A stretch of DNA of 62,779 nucleotides from contig DXBF01000069.1 in the NCBI GenBank assembly GCA_019116705.1, positions 1-62,779 of the forward strand. The letters run 5' to 3'. This stretch comes from Candidatus Gemmiger avistercoris (GTDB taxonomy: Bacteria > Bacillota > Clostridia > Oscillospirales > Ruminococcaceae). The notes below the pieces were generated by a model. It saw nothing but the letters and a program-made list of their open reading frames with translations, searched no databases and was not told the origin of the DNA. Shown piece after piece: positions 6,578 to 15,583 of the stretch (position 1 is its first letter; every line of letters starts with the position of its first letter). Position numbers and translations under genes: made by a program.

Positions 6578-7765
6578 ATGCAGTTTACCGAACTTACCAA
6601 TGTAGCGCCCGAGATCCTGCGCGCCACGCAGGCCATGGGCTTTACCGATATGACCGAGATCCAGGAAAAGGCCATCCCCCTGATGCTGGCGGGGCATGAT
6701 ATGATCGCCAAGGCCCCCACCGGCACCGGCAAGACGGTGGCCTTCGGCATCCCGCTGCTGAGCAAAGTGGACCCGAAACGCCTCAAACCCCAGGCCGTGG
6801 TGCTCAGCCCCACGCGGGAACTGGCCCAGCAGATCGCGCAGGACCTGCGCAACCTGGCCCAGTTCCTGCCCGAGATCAAGATCGTCTGCGTCTATGGCGG
6901 CGCCGGGATGGACAAGCAGCAGCGCCAGCTGAAAGCCGGGTGCCAGATCGTGGTGGCCACGCCGGGCCGCCTGATGGACCACTACCGCCACCGGGCCATC
7001 GACGTGTCCGAGGTGGAGACCGTGGTGCTGGACGAAGCCGACGAGATGCTGAACATGGGCTTTTACAAGGATGTACGGCACATCATCGACCTGATGAAGC
7101 ACCGCAAGAGCCTTTCGATGTTCTCCGCCACCATCAGCCGGGAAGTGCTGGACATCGGCTGGCTGTACCAGCACAACGCCGCCGAGGTCAGCGTGCAGCC
7201 GGTGGAGGATTCCAGCCCCAAGATCGCCCAGTACAAGCTGCTGACCACCGGCCGGGACAAGCTGGCCGACGCCGCCCAGCTCATCATCTCGGAAGGGTAC
7301 AAGCGGGTGATGATCTTCTGCAACACCAAGTACAACACCGGCATGCTGGCCAACCAGCTGGCCCGGCTGAACTTCAACGTGGACTGTCTGCACGGGGACC
7401 TCTCCCAGGCGGAGCGCAACCGCATCATGACCCGCTTCAAGGCCGGGGAGATCGCGGTGCTGGTGGCCACCGACGTGGCGGCCCGCGGCATCGACGTATC
7501 CGACGTGGACGCCGTCATCAACTATGACGTGCCGGAGGAAAACGAGCACTACACCCACCGCATCGGCCGCACCGGCCGCGCCCGCAAGGAGGGCGCCAGC
7601 TACCTGTTCTACACCAAAGAAGAACAGAAGCGGGTGGACCAGCTGCTGCGGCTGACCCGCAACCTGGACGACTGCAAGGCCGTCAAGTTCGATTTCAACC
7701 ATGAAAAGCTCGTCGTGGAGGAGGCCAAACCCCAGGACCGCTTCCAGATCAAGGCGTATTTCTGA
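6578..7765 (+). CDS. DEAD-box ATP-dependent RNA helicase
   Basis: 395 residues, the two RecA-like domains of a minimal DEAD-box helicase. All motifs are present: Q motif FTDMTEIQEKAIP, motif I APTGTGKT (46-53), Ia PTRELAQQ, Ib TPGR, II DEAD (152-155), III SAT (183-185), V ARGID and VI HRIGRTGR. There is no RNA-binding C-terminal extension of the DbpA/CsdA kind, so target RNA cannot be named; CshA-like roles in RNA decay or ribosome assembly are likely. It is monocistronic with its own promoter. Confidence 0.93.
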   Translation: MQFTELTNVAPEILRATQAMGFTDMTEIQEKAIPLMLAGHDMIAKAPTGTGKTVAFGIPLLSKVDPKRLKPQAVVLSPTRELAQQIAQDLRNLAQFLPEIKIVCVYGGAGMDKQQRQLKAGCQIVVATPGRLMDHYRHRAIDVSEVETVVLDEADEMLNMGFYKDVRHIIDLMKHRKSLSMFSATISREVLDIGWLYQHNAAEVSVQPVEDSSPKIAQYKLLTTGRDKLADAAQLIISEGYKRVMIFCNTKYNTGMLANQLARLNFNVDCLHGDLSQAERNRIMTRFKAGEIAVLVATDVAARGIDVSDVDAVINYDVPEENEHYTHRIGRTGRARKEGASYLFYTKEEQKRVDQLLRLTRNLDDCKAVKFDFNHEKLVVEEAKPQDRFQIKAYF

Positions 7766-7794
7766 CGGGCTTTTCCTGATCTTCACCACAAAGA

Positions 7795-7835
7795 CCCGCG
7801 TTCCGGCCGCCGTCTGCGGCAAGGGAACGCGGGTC
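7795..7835. terminator. Hairpin between the helicase and histidine kinase genes
   Basis: GACCCGCGTTCC pairs with GGAACGCGGGTC around a 19-base loop that itself contains GCCGC/GCGGC. T tracts are weak on both sides, so efficiency is uncertain, but it sits exactly between two converging genes. Confidence 0.6.
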
Positions 7836-7855
7836 GTCTGCGTTGTATGACGGTT

Positions 7856-9286
7856 TTAGTTGGCGGCCGGCAGGGTAAAGACGAAGCGGCACCACTGGCC
7901 CTCCTCGCTTTCGGCGTGGATCTGCCCGCCCGAAAGGTTGACGAGGATCTTGCAGATGTGCAGCCCCAGGCCGCTGCCCCGGGTGTTCATGCCGCGGGAG
8001 CGGTCCTCCTTGTAGAAGCGCTCAAAGACGAAGGGCAGCGCCTCCGGCGCGATGCCGGAGCCGGTGTTCTCGATGCGGACCTCCACCATGCCGCCCTTTT
8101 TCTGGGCGGAGAAGGAGATGGCCCCGCCCTCCGGCGTGAACTTGATGGCGTTGTCCACGATGTTGTAGACCACCTGGTGCACAAAGTCCGGGTCGGCGAA
8201 GATCATCATGGGCGGCCCACCCAGGCCCCGGATGTCGATGCGGCCATCCTCGATGCGCTGCTCGTCGCTGAGCACCACGTCGGTGACGGTCTTCCACAGA
8301 TCGTAATTGCGGGCATGCACCGGCACCTCCCCGGCTTCCAGCTTGGTGATGTCCAGCATATTCTGCACCAGCCGGGCCAGGCGGCCGGTCTCCTGGGAGA
8401 CGATGGTCAGGTAGTGCTGGTTTTCCTCCTGGGGGATCGTACCGTCCAGCATGCCGTCGATGAAGCCCTTGATGGTGGTCATCGGCGTGCGCAGTTCGTG
8501 AGCGATGTTGCCCATGAACTGCCCGCGGGAATTGTCGATGGTCTGCAACCGCTGGGCCATGTTGTTGAAGGTGGTGGCAAAATCCGCCAGTTCCACGCAG
8601 CCGTCCACCGGGGCGCGGGCCGTAAAGTCCCCGCTGCCCAGCTTGCGGGCGGCGTCGCTGATGGCCTCGATGGGGCCGGTGATCCGCCGGGCCAGCACCC
8701 AGCACAGCAGGCTGCACAGCAGCAGGATGGCCGCCGCCGAGATGCCGAACATCACCAGCATATCCATGATGTAGGACCCCAGGGCGGTCATGGGGCTGGC
8801 CGCAAAGAGGTAGCCCACCGTGCCGTTGATATCGATGCGCCGCCCGGCGGTGTAGTATTTATCCGTATAGACGCCGTCCAGCGTGCCGGTGACGAACAGG
8901 TCGTCGCCCGCGTCCATCTGGTCCAGCATCTTCTGGGGGACCCGGCGGTCGGTGAAATCCGCGCCTTCGGTGTGCAGCAGCACGCTGCCGTCCTCCGCCG
9001 TGACGAACACCATCGCCCCGGAGGAGGTATTGAACAGTTCGTAGCCGCTGCGAGCGCTCTGGGCGCGGTCGTCGCCCAGGGGCCTGGTGACGATGTAGCC
9101 GGCCTCGGCAAAGCGGTCGGTGAGGGCGACGGCGCCGTCCAGGATGGCGGTGAGCGCCGCGCGGCGCTCATTGACGAAGTAGGCGGCCGAGAGCGCCGTC
9201 TGGATGGCGCACATGACGCTGAGGCCCAGCACCAGCACCGCCGCGATGGTGGAAAAGAACTCCCGGCTGATGGTGCGGCGGTTCAT
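7856..9286 (-). CDS. Sensor histidine kinase
   Basis: 476-residue membrane kinase. TM1 is about residues 12-37, followed by an extracytoplasmic sensor of about 130 residues, TM2 about 172-199, HAMP 200-252, then the dimerisation/H box FMGNIAHELRTPMT with phospho-accepting His263, N box VVYNIVDNAIKFTPEGG, G1 GSGIAPEALPFVFERFY and G2 GSGLGL. This is the WalK/ResE/PhoR-like (HPK1) arrangement without PAS. The stimulus is unknown. It overlaps the response-regulator gene by four bases (ATGA), so the two are translationally coupled. Confidence 0.92.
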   Translation of the reverse strand: MNRRTISREFFSTIAAVLVLGLSVMCAIQTALSAAYFVNERRAALTAILDGAVALTDRFAEAGYIVTRPLGDDRAQSARSGYELFNTSSGAMVFVTAEDGSVLLHTEGADFTDRRVPQKMLDQMDAGDDLFVTGTLDGVYTDKYYTAGRRIDINGTVGYLFAASPMTALGSYIMDMLVMFGISAAAILLLCSLLCWVLARRITGPIEAISDAARKLGSGDFTARAPVDGCVELADFATTFNNMAQRLQTIDNSRGQFMGNIAHELRTPMTTIKGFIDGMLDGTIPQEENQHYLTIVSQETGRLARLVQNMLDITKLEAGEVPVHARNYDLWKTVTDVVLSDEQRIEDGRIDIRGLGGPPMMIFADPDFVHQVVYNIVDNAIKFTPEGGAISFSAQKKGGMVEVRIENTGSGIAPEALPFVFERFYKEDRSRGMNTRGSGLGLHICKILVNLSGGQIHAESEEGQWCRFVFTLPAAN

Positions 9287-9966
9287 TCCCTGACCTCGAA
9301 CTTATAGCCCACGCCCCAGACGGTCTTGAGGTTCCACTGGTCGGAGGCGCCCTCCAGCTTTTCGCGCAGGCGTTTTACGTGCACGTCGATGGTGCGGGAA
9401 TCGCCGTAGTACTCAAACCCCCACACCTCGTCCAGCAGCTGGTCGCGGGTATAGACGCGGTTGGGGTGGCCCGCCAGGCAGGCCAGCAGTTCCAGTTCTT
9501 TGGGCGGGGCTTCCACCACCTTGCCCTTGACCTTGAGTTCGTAGCGGTTCATATCCAGGTGCAGGTTGTCGAAGTCATAGACGCCCTTGTTGTCCTCCTT
9601 GGCGGAGCGGCGCAGCACCGCCTTGATGCGTGCCGTGACCTCCTTGGCGTCGAACGGCTTGACGATGTAGTCGTCGGCGCCCAGTTCCAGGCCCAGCACC
9701 TTGTCGTAGGTCTCGCCCTTGGCGGTGAGCATGATGATGGGGGTGTTGTCCTTGGCACGGATCTTGCGGCAGACCTCCCAGCCGTCCATCACCGGCATCA
9801 TCACGTCCAGCAGGACCAGGTCGGGGTGCAGCTTTTCAAATTCCGCCAGGGCGGCCTTGCCGTCGTTGGCCAGGGTGACGTTGTAGCCTTCCTTGACCAG
9901 ATAGAGCCGAAGCAGTTCGCAGATATTTTTGTCGTCGTCCACGACGAGGATCTTCTCGTTTGCCAT
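9283..9966 (-). CDS. OmpR/PhoB-family response regulator
   Basis: 227 residues: receiver domain with acidic pocket VVDDD (residues 8-12), phospho-acceptor Asp54 in LVLLDVMMP and the switch Lys in YIVKPFD, followed by a winged-helix DNA-binding domain ending in TIDVHVKRLREKLE and TVWGVGYKF. The ATG at 9966 follows GGAGGG; the TTG just upstream is not used. Partner of the downstream kinase. Just upstream, a perfect 15-base palindrome overlaps the -10 box, a possible autoregulatory or repressor site. Confidence 0.93.
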   Translation of the reverse strand: MANEKILVVDDDKNICELLRLYLVKEGYNVTLANDGKAALAEFEKLHPDLVLLDVMMPVMDGWEVCRKIRAKDNTPIIMLTAKGETYDKVLGLELGADDYIVKPFDAKEVTARIKAVLRRSAKEDNKGVYDFDNLHLDMNRYELKVKGKVVEAPPKELELLACLAGHPNRVYTRDQLLDEVWGFEYYGDSRTIDVHVKRLREKLEGASDQWNLKTVWGVGYKFEVRE

Positions 9967-10019
9967 CAAAGGTTCCCTCCGTTCTGTGGGGCGCGGTACA
10001 CCGGCCCCGTGTAGAATCT

Positions 10020-10034
10020 ATTATACTGTATAAT
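10020..10034. promoter_or_regulatory. Palindrome overlapping the -10 box of the two-component operon
   Basis: ATTATAC-T-GTATAAT, a perfect inverted repeat that contains TATAAT on the minus strand. It may be an operator or simply two back-to-back -10 boxes. No good -35 is visible at 17 bases. Confidence 0.45.
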
Positions 10035-10086
10035 TGTGGACAAAAAAAGAGCGGGACGGCGTTTTTCCCGCATTTTTTCCTGCCGG

Positions 10087-10131
10087 GCAAAAAGCAGGAA
10101 GGGAGCTTCCCGAAGAAAGTTCCCTTCCTGC
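10087..10131 (-). terminator. Terminator after the YhgE/Pip-like gene
   Basis: GCAGGAAGGGA pairs with TCCCTTCCTGC around a loop of about 16 bases, followed on the minus strand by TTTTTGCCC. Confidence 0.8.
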
Positions 10132-10173
10132 CCGTATTTTCCAAATTTCGTCCCGCTTTTCCCTCCGGACGTG

Positions 10174-13080
10174 TCAGGCCAGGCGGTGGCGTTCCAGCCA
10201 GACCATCAGGGTGGGCTTTTGCGCCCGGATGCGCTTGGCACGCACCACGAACACCACAATGGTCAGCAGCGTGAACACCGCCAGCCACACCGCCAGGTAC
10301 GCCAGGCAGCCGCCGATGTCCTGCCCGCCGCAGATCGCGCGGCGGAACGCCGTGACGCTGTAGGTGAAGGGCACCCAGTCATGCAGATACGGCACAAAAG
10401 AGCCGGACAGTTCCAACGGATAGGTGCCGACAGAACCCGCCAACTGGACCACCATAAAGACCAGCATCAGGAAGCTGCCCACCTTGCCCATCAGGTTGGT
10501 GAAGAAATACATCACCGACATAAACGTGACCGAAGCCACGCAGGCCACCAGCAACGTCTGCCCCATGCGGGCCGGGTCAAAGCCGTTGAAGGCGTGCAGC
10601 GCCGCCACCATGACCAGCGCCTGCAGCACCGCGATGGCATACAGCACGCTGGCTTTGCTCAGCCACCAAGCGGTCCCGCTCTTGAGTTTGCCGTAATATT
10701 CAGTCAGCGGGTACATCAGGCTGAAGGCGATGCAGCCCACCCACAGAGCCACCGACATCATGTAGGGCGCCATGCCGTGCCCGTTGTTGGGCACCTGGGT
10801 CAGCTGGGTCTCCCGGGTATCCACCGGCGCGGCGAACATATCCGTCACCGCGTCGCCGGTGTTCGTATCACGGATCTGCTGCGCGCCGTCCGCCAGGCTG
10901 CTTTGCAGGGTATCGGCCCCCTCCTGCAACTGCTGGATGCCGTCGGCCAGTTCCCCGCTGCCGTCCGCCAGCTGGCGGGCGCCGTCCTGGATCTGGCCGG
11001 CGCCGTCAGTCAGCGCCGCGGCCCCCGCGTTCAGCGCCGGGCTGTTCCGGGTCAGTTCACCCGTGCCCTCCGCCAGTTGGGCCGTGCCGTCCTTGAGGTC
11101 CCGGGTGCCCTGCTGCAGACGGCTGATGCCGTCGGTCAGCGCCGGGATCTGGCCGCGCAGGCTGTCCATCCCGCTGCGCAGCGTGCCGCTGCCGCTGACC
11201 AGTTCACCCAGGCCGCCGTCCAACTGGGCCGCGCCCTGGCGCAGGACCGCTGTGCCCTGCTGCTGCAACGCCGCGCCGCCGCTGGCCGCCTGGGCGATGC
11301 CATCGGTGAGCAGCGGGGCCTGCTGGGCCAACTGGCTGGTGCCGCCCTCCAACTGGGTCAGGCCGTCGACCAGCGAGTCCATGCCCGCCGACACGGTCTG
11401 TGCGCCCGTGTTCAGGGCGGGCAGGCCGTTGCTCTGGTCCGTCAGGGTGGCGCTGCCCGCTGCCGCCTGCGCCACGCCCTGCGTATAAGCGCCAAGGCCG
11501 TTTTGCAGGTCGGCCGCGCCCTGCTGCAGGGCCGCGAGCGACGCCGCCAGATCCCCGGCGCCTGCCGTGCTTTCGGCCCCGCGCAGCGTGCCTGCCGCCG
11601 CGGCCAGGGCCTCCGCGGCCTGCTGGCGGGCGGCGTCGGCGGTCTGGGCGTCCTGATAGTTCTGCTGCGCCGCAGCGGCCAGATCATTCGCCGCCTGTAT
11701 CAGCGTGTTCAAGGCATCCGGGTCCCCGTCCCGGGCCGCCTGGCTGTTGTCCGCAATGGTCTGGGCCAGCGCGGACGGGTCCTGCGGGGCCACTGCCCCG
11801 GCCTGTACCGTCTGCGCGGCCTGGTCCATCTGGACGGCCAGCGCCTCCAGCGCGGCCCCGTCCCCGGTCCCGGCAGCGCCGCCGAGCGCGGCAGCCAGGG
11901 CGTCCAGACCGTTTTTCAAGTTTGCGGCGCCGTCGTTCAAAGTTTGGGAATTTCCATTCAGCGCTTGCAGGCCGTCGTTCAGTGCCGCGGCCCCCTGCTG
12001 GGCGGTCTGCGCGCCCGCGGCCAGGCTCTGCGCGCCATGCTGCAACTGCTGCGCCCCCGCCAGGGTCTGGCTGGCCCCCGCTTCCAGCGCCGCCGCGGCA
12101 TCCGGCAGGGCGGCGGTCTGGGACTGCAGTTCGTTCAACCCTTCGTTCAGGGTCTTCATGGTATCGTCCACCTGGGCCGCGCCGCCGGCCAGCGTGCTGC
12201 TGCCGTCCTTGGCCTGGGCCGCGCCGTCGGCCAGCCGTTTGGCGCCGTCGTTCAGCGCGCCGACGCCCTGCGTCAGCGCCGGGGCCGCCGCACCCAGCTG
12301 GTCCACGCCGTCCTTCACCTGAGCCGCGCCGTCATCCAGTTTCCGCGCGCCGTCATCCAGCTGCTGCACGCCCTGGGTGTACTGGGCCAGCCCTTCGGTC
12401 AGCGTTTCGCTGCCGCTGCGGAAGGTCAGGGTGCTGTCCGCCAAAAGCTGCAGGTTTTCCCGGATGGTGCTGTTGCCATCCGCCAGTTCGCCGGTGCCGT
12501 CCTTCAGTTCCCCGGCGCCGTCGGCCGCCTCCTGCATGCCGTCGCCCACTTCGCCCAGCTGGTCGAACATCGTTTCGGCGTAGGTCTTGGTCACCTCGGC
12601 GCGCACCCCGGCCTGGATCTCCTTCATGGCGCTCTCGCTCAATTTGGAGGCGATGTAGTTGGTGCCGGGGTTGGTCTCATAGTTCAGTTCCATCTTGCGG
12701 GGATGCGGGTCGGTCAGCGTTGCCGCATTGGCCGAAAAGTCCTGCGGGATGGTGATGACCATGTAATAGTCCCCCGCCGCAAGGCCCTGGGCCGCCGCGT
12801 CCGCGTCCGCCACATGGAAATCCAGCGAGGCGTCCTCCAGCAGGTTTTCCACCAGCTGGCCGCCCACGTCCAGGGTCTTGCCCTCATACTCCACCGGCTG
12901 GTCCTGGTTGACCAGCGCCACCGGCAGGTGTTCCACATTGCCGTAGGGGTCCCACATCGACCCCAGAAACAGCGTGGTGTAGATGGTGGGGATGACGATG
13001 ACCGCCGCCACCACCAACAGCATCAGCTTGTTTTTGAACAGCTTCTTCCATTCGTTCTTCAGCATAGAACGAAACGTCAC
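10174..13080 (-). CDS. YhgE/Pip-family membrane protein with long repetitive coiled-coil ectodomain
   Basis: 968 residues. One membrane segment near residues 18-40, a conserved extracytoplasmic N-terminal block, then about 550 residues of Ala/Gln/Gly-rich heptad-like repeats with the recurrent unit L-x-DG-A (nearly twenty DG turns, such as KLDDGAAQVKDG), and a C-terminal ABC-2-like domain of about five membrane helices (residues about 760-945). This is the YhgE/Pip (phage infection protein) layout. Relatives have been linked to phage adsorption or to export, but the transport activity is not proven. GTG start at 13080 preceded by GAGGGAAGG. Divergent from a TetR gene, the usual pairing, so repression by that protein is likely. 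Confidence 0.85.
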   Translation of the reverse strand: MTFRSMLKNEWKKLFKNKLMLLVVAAVIVIPTIYTTLFLGSMWDPYGNVEHLPVALVNQDQPVEYEGKTLDVGGQLVENLLEDASLDFHVADADAAAQGLAAGDYYMVITIPQDFSANAATLTDPHPRKMELNYETNPGTNYIASKLSESAMKEIQAGVRAEVTKTYAETMFDQLGEVGDGMQEAADGAGELKDGTGELADGNSTIRENLQLLADSTLTFRSGSETLTEGLAQYTQGVQQLDDGARKLDDGAAQVKDGVDQLGAAAPALTQGVGALNDGAKRLADGAAQAKDGSSTLAGGAAQVDDTMKTLNEGLNELQSQTAALPDAAAALEAGASQTLAGAQQLQHGAQSLAAGAQTAQQGAAALNDGLQALNGNSQTLNDGAANLKNGLDALAAALGGAAGTGDGAALEALAVQMDQAAQTVQAGAVAPQDPSALAQTIADNSQAARDGDPDALNTLIQAANDLAAAAQQNYQDAQTADAARQQAAEALAAAAGTLRGAESTAGAGDLAASLAALQQGAADLQNGLGAYTQGVAQAAAGSATLTDQSNGLPALNTGAQTVSAGMDSLVDGLTQLEGGTSQLAQQAPLLTDGIAQAASGGAALQQQGTAVLRQGAAQLDGGLGELVSGSGTLRSGMDSLRGQIPALTDGISRLQQGTRDLKDGTAQLAEGTGELTRNSPALNAGAAALTDGAGQIQDGARQLADGSGELADGIQQLQEGADTLQSSLADGAQQIRDTNTGDAVTDMFAAPVDTRETQLTQVPNNGHGMAPYMMSVALWVGCIAFSLMYPLTEYYGKLKSGTAWWLSKASVLYAIAVLQALVMVAALHAFNGFDPARMGQTLLVACVASVTFMSVMYFFTNLMGKVGSFLMLVFMVVQLAGSVGTYPLELSGSFVPYLHDWVPFTYSVTAFRRAICGGQDIGGCLAYLAVWLAVFTLLTIVVFVVRAKRIRAQKPTLMVWLERHRLA

Positions 13081-13158
13081 TTCCTTCCCTCTGTTCCCAG
13101 AGAAATATCAACACAGTGTAGCATATACAACTTTTTGTTGCTTTTTGCTCCAGTTCCC

Positions 13159-13187
13159 ATTATACTAAGGGGGAACACGAAACTCAA
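13159..13187 (-). promoter_or_regulatory. Promoter of the YhgE/Pip-like gene
   Basis: On the minus strand TTGAGT, 17-base spacer, TATAAT. Confidence 0.7.
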
Positions 13188-13217
13188 CCGACAGCTTTGC
13201 GTCTTGACGTTCATTAG

Positions 13218-13242
13218 TCGACACTCTGTTGCGCTGTGTCGA
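13218..13242. promoter_or_regulatory. Candidate TetR operator
   Basis: TCGACAC and GTGTCGA separated by 11 bases form a perfect inverted repeat 40 bases upstream of the TetR ATG and about 30 bases upstream of the divergent promoter. Position and symmetry fit a TetR-family operator; binding is inferred. Confidence 0.55.
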
Positions 13243-13280
13243 GTTGTCACAAATATTTTACAAAAGAAAGGACAATCTGT

Positions 13281-13859
13281 ATGGAGAAGAAGCCGGACCG
13301 GCGCATCCCGCGCACCAGGGCCCAGCTGCGGCACGGCCTTGCCCTGCTGATGGAACAGAAAAGCGTGAAGGAAGTGACGGTAAAGGAACTGACCGACCTG
13401 GTGAACATCAACCGTTCGACCTTCTACCTGCACTACACCGACATTTACCATATGCTGGAAAGCATCGAGAACGAATTGTTCGAGGAGATCCTGCACACCA
13501 TCCACGCCCACCCGGTCAGCCCTTTTAACGAGCGCAGCTTCCCCTTTATCGAGGATATCTTCGCCATCCTGTTCGATAACCGGGAGATCTGCGCCGCCCT
13601 GCTGGGGCCGCACGGCGACATCACCTTCCTGAACCGCATCGAGGAGATGCTCTCCCGCTACTGCCTGAAAGCCCTGCAGGACGCCTACCCCGATCTGATG
13701 GACAACCTGAAATACAGCTACGCCTACTGCGTGGCGGGCTGCGTGGGGCTGATCAAGGACTGGCTTTCCCGCGGGTGCGAGGAAAGCCCCCAGCACATGG
13801 CCCAGCTCACCTTCCGCCTAGTGATGAACACGGTCCGCGACTCCTACCCGCACAACTGA
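13281..13859 (+). CDS. TetR/AcrR-family transcriptional regulator
   Basis: 192 residues. The N-terminal helix-turn-helix is VTVKELTDLVNINRSTFYLHY (about residues 33-53), with the Firmicutes-type TetR C-terminal ligand domain including YAYCVAGCVGLIKDWL. ATG at 13281 follows AGAAAGGA. It probably controls the divergent YhgE/Pip-like gene and itself through the inverted repeat at 13218-13242. Ligand unknown. Confidence 0.9.
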   Translation: MEKKPDRRIPRTRAQLRHGLALLMEQKSVKEVTVKELTDLVNINRSTFYLHYTDIYHMLESIENELFEEILHTIHAHPVSPFNERSFPFIEDIFAILFDNREICAALLGPHGDITFLNRIEEMLSRYCLKALQDAYPDLMDNLKYSYAYCVAGCVGLIKDWLSRGCEESPQHMAQLTFRLVMNTVRDSYPHN

Positions 13860-13889
13860 CCGCGGGCGGAAAAAACTTGCCTGCGCACC

Positions 13890-13918
13890 TTGAGAAAAGG
13901 CGGTGCATATGCTATCAT
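13890..13918 (+). promoter_or_regulatory. Promoter upstream of the small membrane ORF and ychF
   Basis: TTGAGA, 17-base spacer, TATCAT. The predicted transcript starts near 13925 and leaves a leader of about 125 bases before the next ATG. Confidence 0.6.
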
Positions 13919-14050
13919 AGATTCTGGTATTGTGCGGCCGCACATCACCTGTGCCTGCACGGTCCCCTACATGACATTTTCCCGGCAGCGCGGATCCCGC
14001 GGGAACGCGCCGCCATAAAATACGGAAGCCATCCGCAGCCTCACGACAGA

Positions 14051-14443
14051 ATGATGTGTAAAATTTCGTATCCGGCCCGCTGCAAAAGACTTGTTCTTGC
14101 GGCCAGAGATCTCGTGATCCCCATCCTGCTTCTCTACGCCGCGGAAATTTTGGGCATGATGGCAGGGTCGCTGGTCTATTCGTTCCTGCCGCGGCAGGGC
14201 TTGTCTTCGTATTTATACAGCCTCCTCAGCACGGCGGTTTATATTGCGCTGCTGTGCGCCCTGACGGCTTTCTACGAAAAGAAAGTTTTGCACCTGCCGC
14301 CGGCAAAACCAGCCGCCCTCTCCCCGCATCAACGCAGAAGGCTCGGCCTCTTTATCGCAGCGGAACTGGCTTCCATCCTTTTGACGGCCTCGCCGCCCCC
14401 ACAACAAAGAATCACTAAAACAAAGGAGTTTTGGAATACATGA
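14051..14443 (+). CDS. Small membrane protein, possibly a truncated CPBP-like protein
   Basis: 130 residues with two clear hydrophobic segments (about 16-42 and 52-74) and a weaker third (about 96-110). No ribosome site precedes the ATG pair at 14051/14054, and the base composition is visibly less GC-rich than its neighbours. Its stop overlaps the ychF ATG as ATGA, the pattern of coupled genes. The helices recall the N-terminal part of CPBP-family (CAAX protease-like) membrane proteins, but no catalytic EExxxR motif is present, so it may be a broken gene now serving as an upstream ORF. I am not sure it is a functional protein. Confidence 0.4.
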   Translation: MMCKISYPARCKRLVLAARDLVIPILLLYAAEILGMMAGSLVYSFLPRQGLSSYLYSLLSTAVYIALLCALTAFYEKKVLHLPPAKPAALSPHQRRRLGLFIAAELASILLTASPPPQQRITKTKEFWNT

Positions 14444-15570
14444 AACTGGGAATCATCGGGTTGCCCAACGTGGGCAAATCGACTTTGTTCAACGCCATCA
14501 CCTCCACCCGCAATGCGCAGGCAGCCAACTATCCGTTCTGCACCATCGAGCCCAATTCCGGCATCGTCGCCGTGCCCGACGCCCGGCTGGACAAGCTGGC
14601 CGAGGTCTGGCAGACCGACAAAAAGACCCCCGCCATCGTGGAATTTGTGGACATCGCCGGGCTGGTCAAGGGCGCGTCCCACGGCGCGGGGCTGGGCAAC
14701 AAGTTCCTGGGGCACATCCGGGAATGCGACGCGCTGGTGCATGTGGTGCGCTGCTTTGACGACGACAACATCGTGCATGTGGTGGAGGACGTGAACAAGC
14801 CCGAGGGCGTGGACCCCCTGCGGGACATCGACGCCATCGACCTGGAACTGATCCTGGCCGACCTGGAAGTGGTCAACAACCGCCTGGGCCGCCAGCAGAA
14901 GGCCGCCAAGACCGGCAACAAGAACGCGGCGGCGGAAGCCGCCTGGCTGGCGGAACTGGCCGCCCACCTGGAAGCCGAAAAGCCCGCCCGTACCTTTGCT
15001 TTTGACGAAGCGGACGACGCCCAGAAAACCGCCCGCCGGGAACTGGGCCTGCTCTCGGCCAAGCCGGTGATCTACGCCTGCAACGTGGGCGAGGACGACC
15101 TGCTCGGCGGGCTGGAGGGCAACCCCTACTTCCCGCTGGTCAAAGAGCACGCCGAGGCGGAAGGCGCGCTGGCCCTGCCCATCTGCGCCAAGACCGAGGA
15201 GGACATTGCCGACGCCACGCCGGAGGAAAAGCATGCCTTCCTGCAGGAGATGGGCATCGCCTCCACCGGCCTGGACCAGCTGATCCAGGCCAGCTACGAC
15301 CTGCTGGGGCTCATCAGCTTTTTGACCGACGGCAAAAAAGAGTGCCGCGCCTGGACCATCCGCAAGGGCACCAAGGCCCCCCAGGCGGCGGGCAAGATCC
15401 ACAGCGACTTTGAGCGCGGCTTCATCCGGGCCCAGGTCATCGCCTACGACACGCTGGCCGAATGCAACTTCGACTATGCCGCCGTCAAAGCCAAAGGGCT
15501 GCAGCGTACCGAGGGCAAGGAATATGTCGTGCAGGACGGCGATGTGATCGAGTTCCTGTTCAACGTCTGA
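14440..15570 (+). CDS. ychF: Ribosome-binding ATPase YchF (Obg family)
   Basis: 376 residues. G1 is GLPNVGKSTLFN (7-18), switch II region VDIAGLVKGASHGAGLGNKFL, and the C-terminal TGS domain carries WTIRKGTKAPQAAGKIHSDFERGFIRAQVI. The G4 position reads NVGE in YACNVGEDD instead of NKxD, which is why YchF prefers ATP over GTP. A helical coiled-coil insert sits at about 125-200. It binds ribosomes and affects stress responses and translation. AAAGGAG lies 12 bases before the ATG. mtnN follows 13 bases after the stop. Confidence 0.95.
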   Translation: MKLGIIGLPNVGKSTLFNAITSTRNAQAANYPFCTIEPNSGIVAVPDARLDKLAEVWQTDKKTPAIVEFVDIAGLVKGASHGAGLGNKFLGHIRECDALVHVVRCFDDDNIVHVVEDVNKPEGVDPLRDIDAIDLELILADLEVVNNRLGRQQKAAKTGNKNAAAEAAWLAELAAHLEAEKPARTFAFDEADDAQKTARRELGLLSAKPVIYACNVGEDDLLGGLEGNPYFPLVKEHAEAEGALALPICAKTEEDIADATPEEKHAFLQEMGIASTGLDQLIQASYDLLGLISFLTDGKKECRAWTIRKGTKAPQAAGKIHSDFERGFIRAQVIAYDTLAECNFDYAAVKAKGLQRTEGKEYVVQDGDVIEFLFNV

Positions 15571-15583
15571 TAGGAGGTCAACC

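Noticed and set aside
9283-9966. Assigning the response regulator as WalR/PhoB
   Set aside because: The WalR-linked genes (walH, walI, walJ) are missing and the kinase lacks PAS domains, so only the OmpR-family label is safe.
13200-13260. A clear vegetative promoter for the TetR gene
   Set aside because: TTGCGC with AATATT fits the spacing only weakly and TTGACG has no -10 partner, so no promoter is listed.
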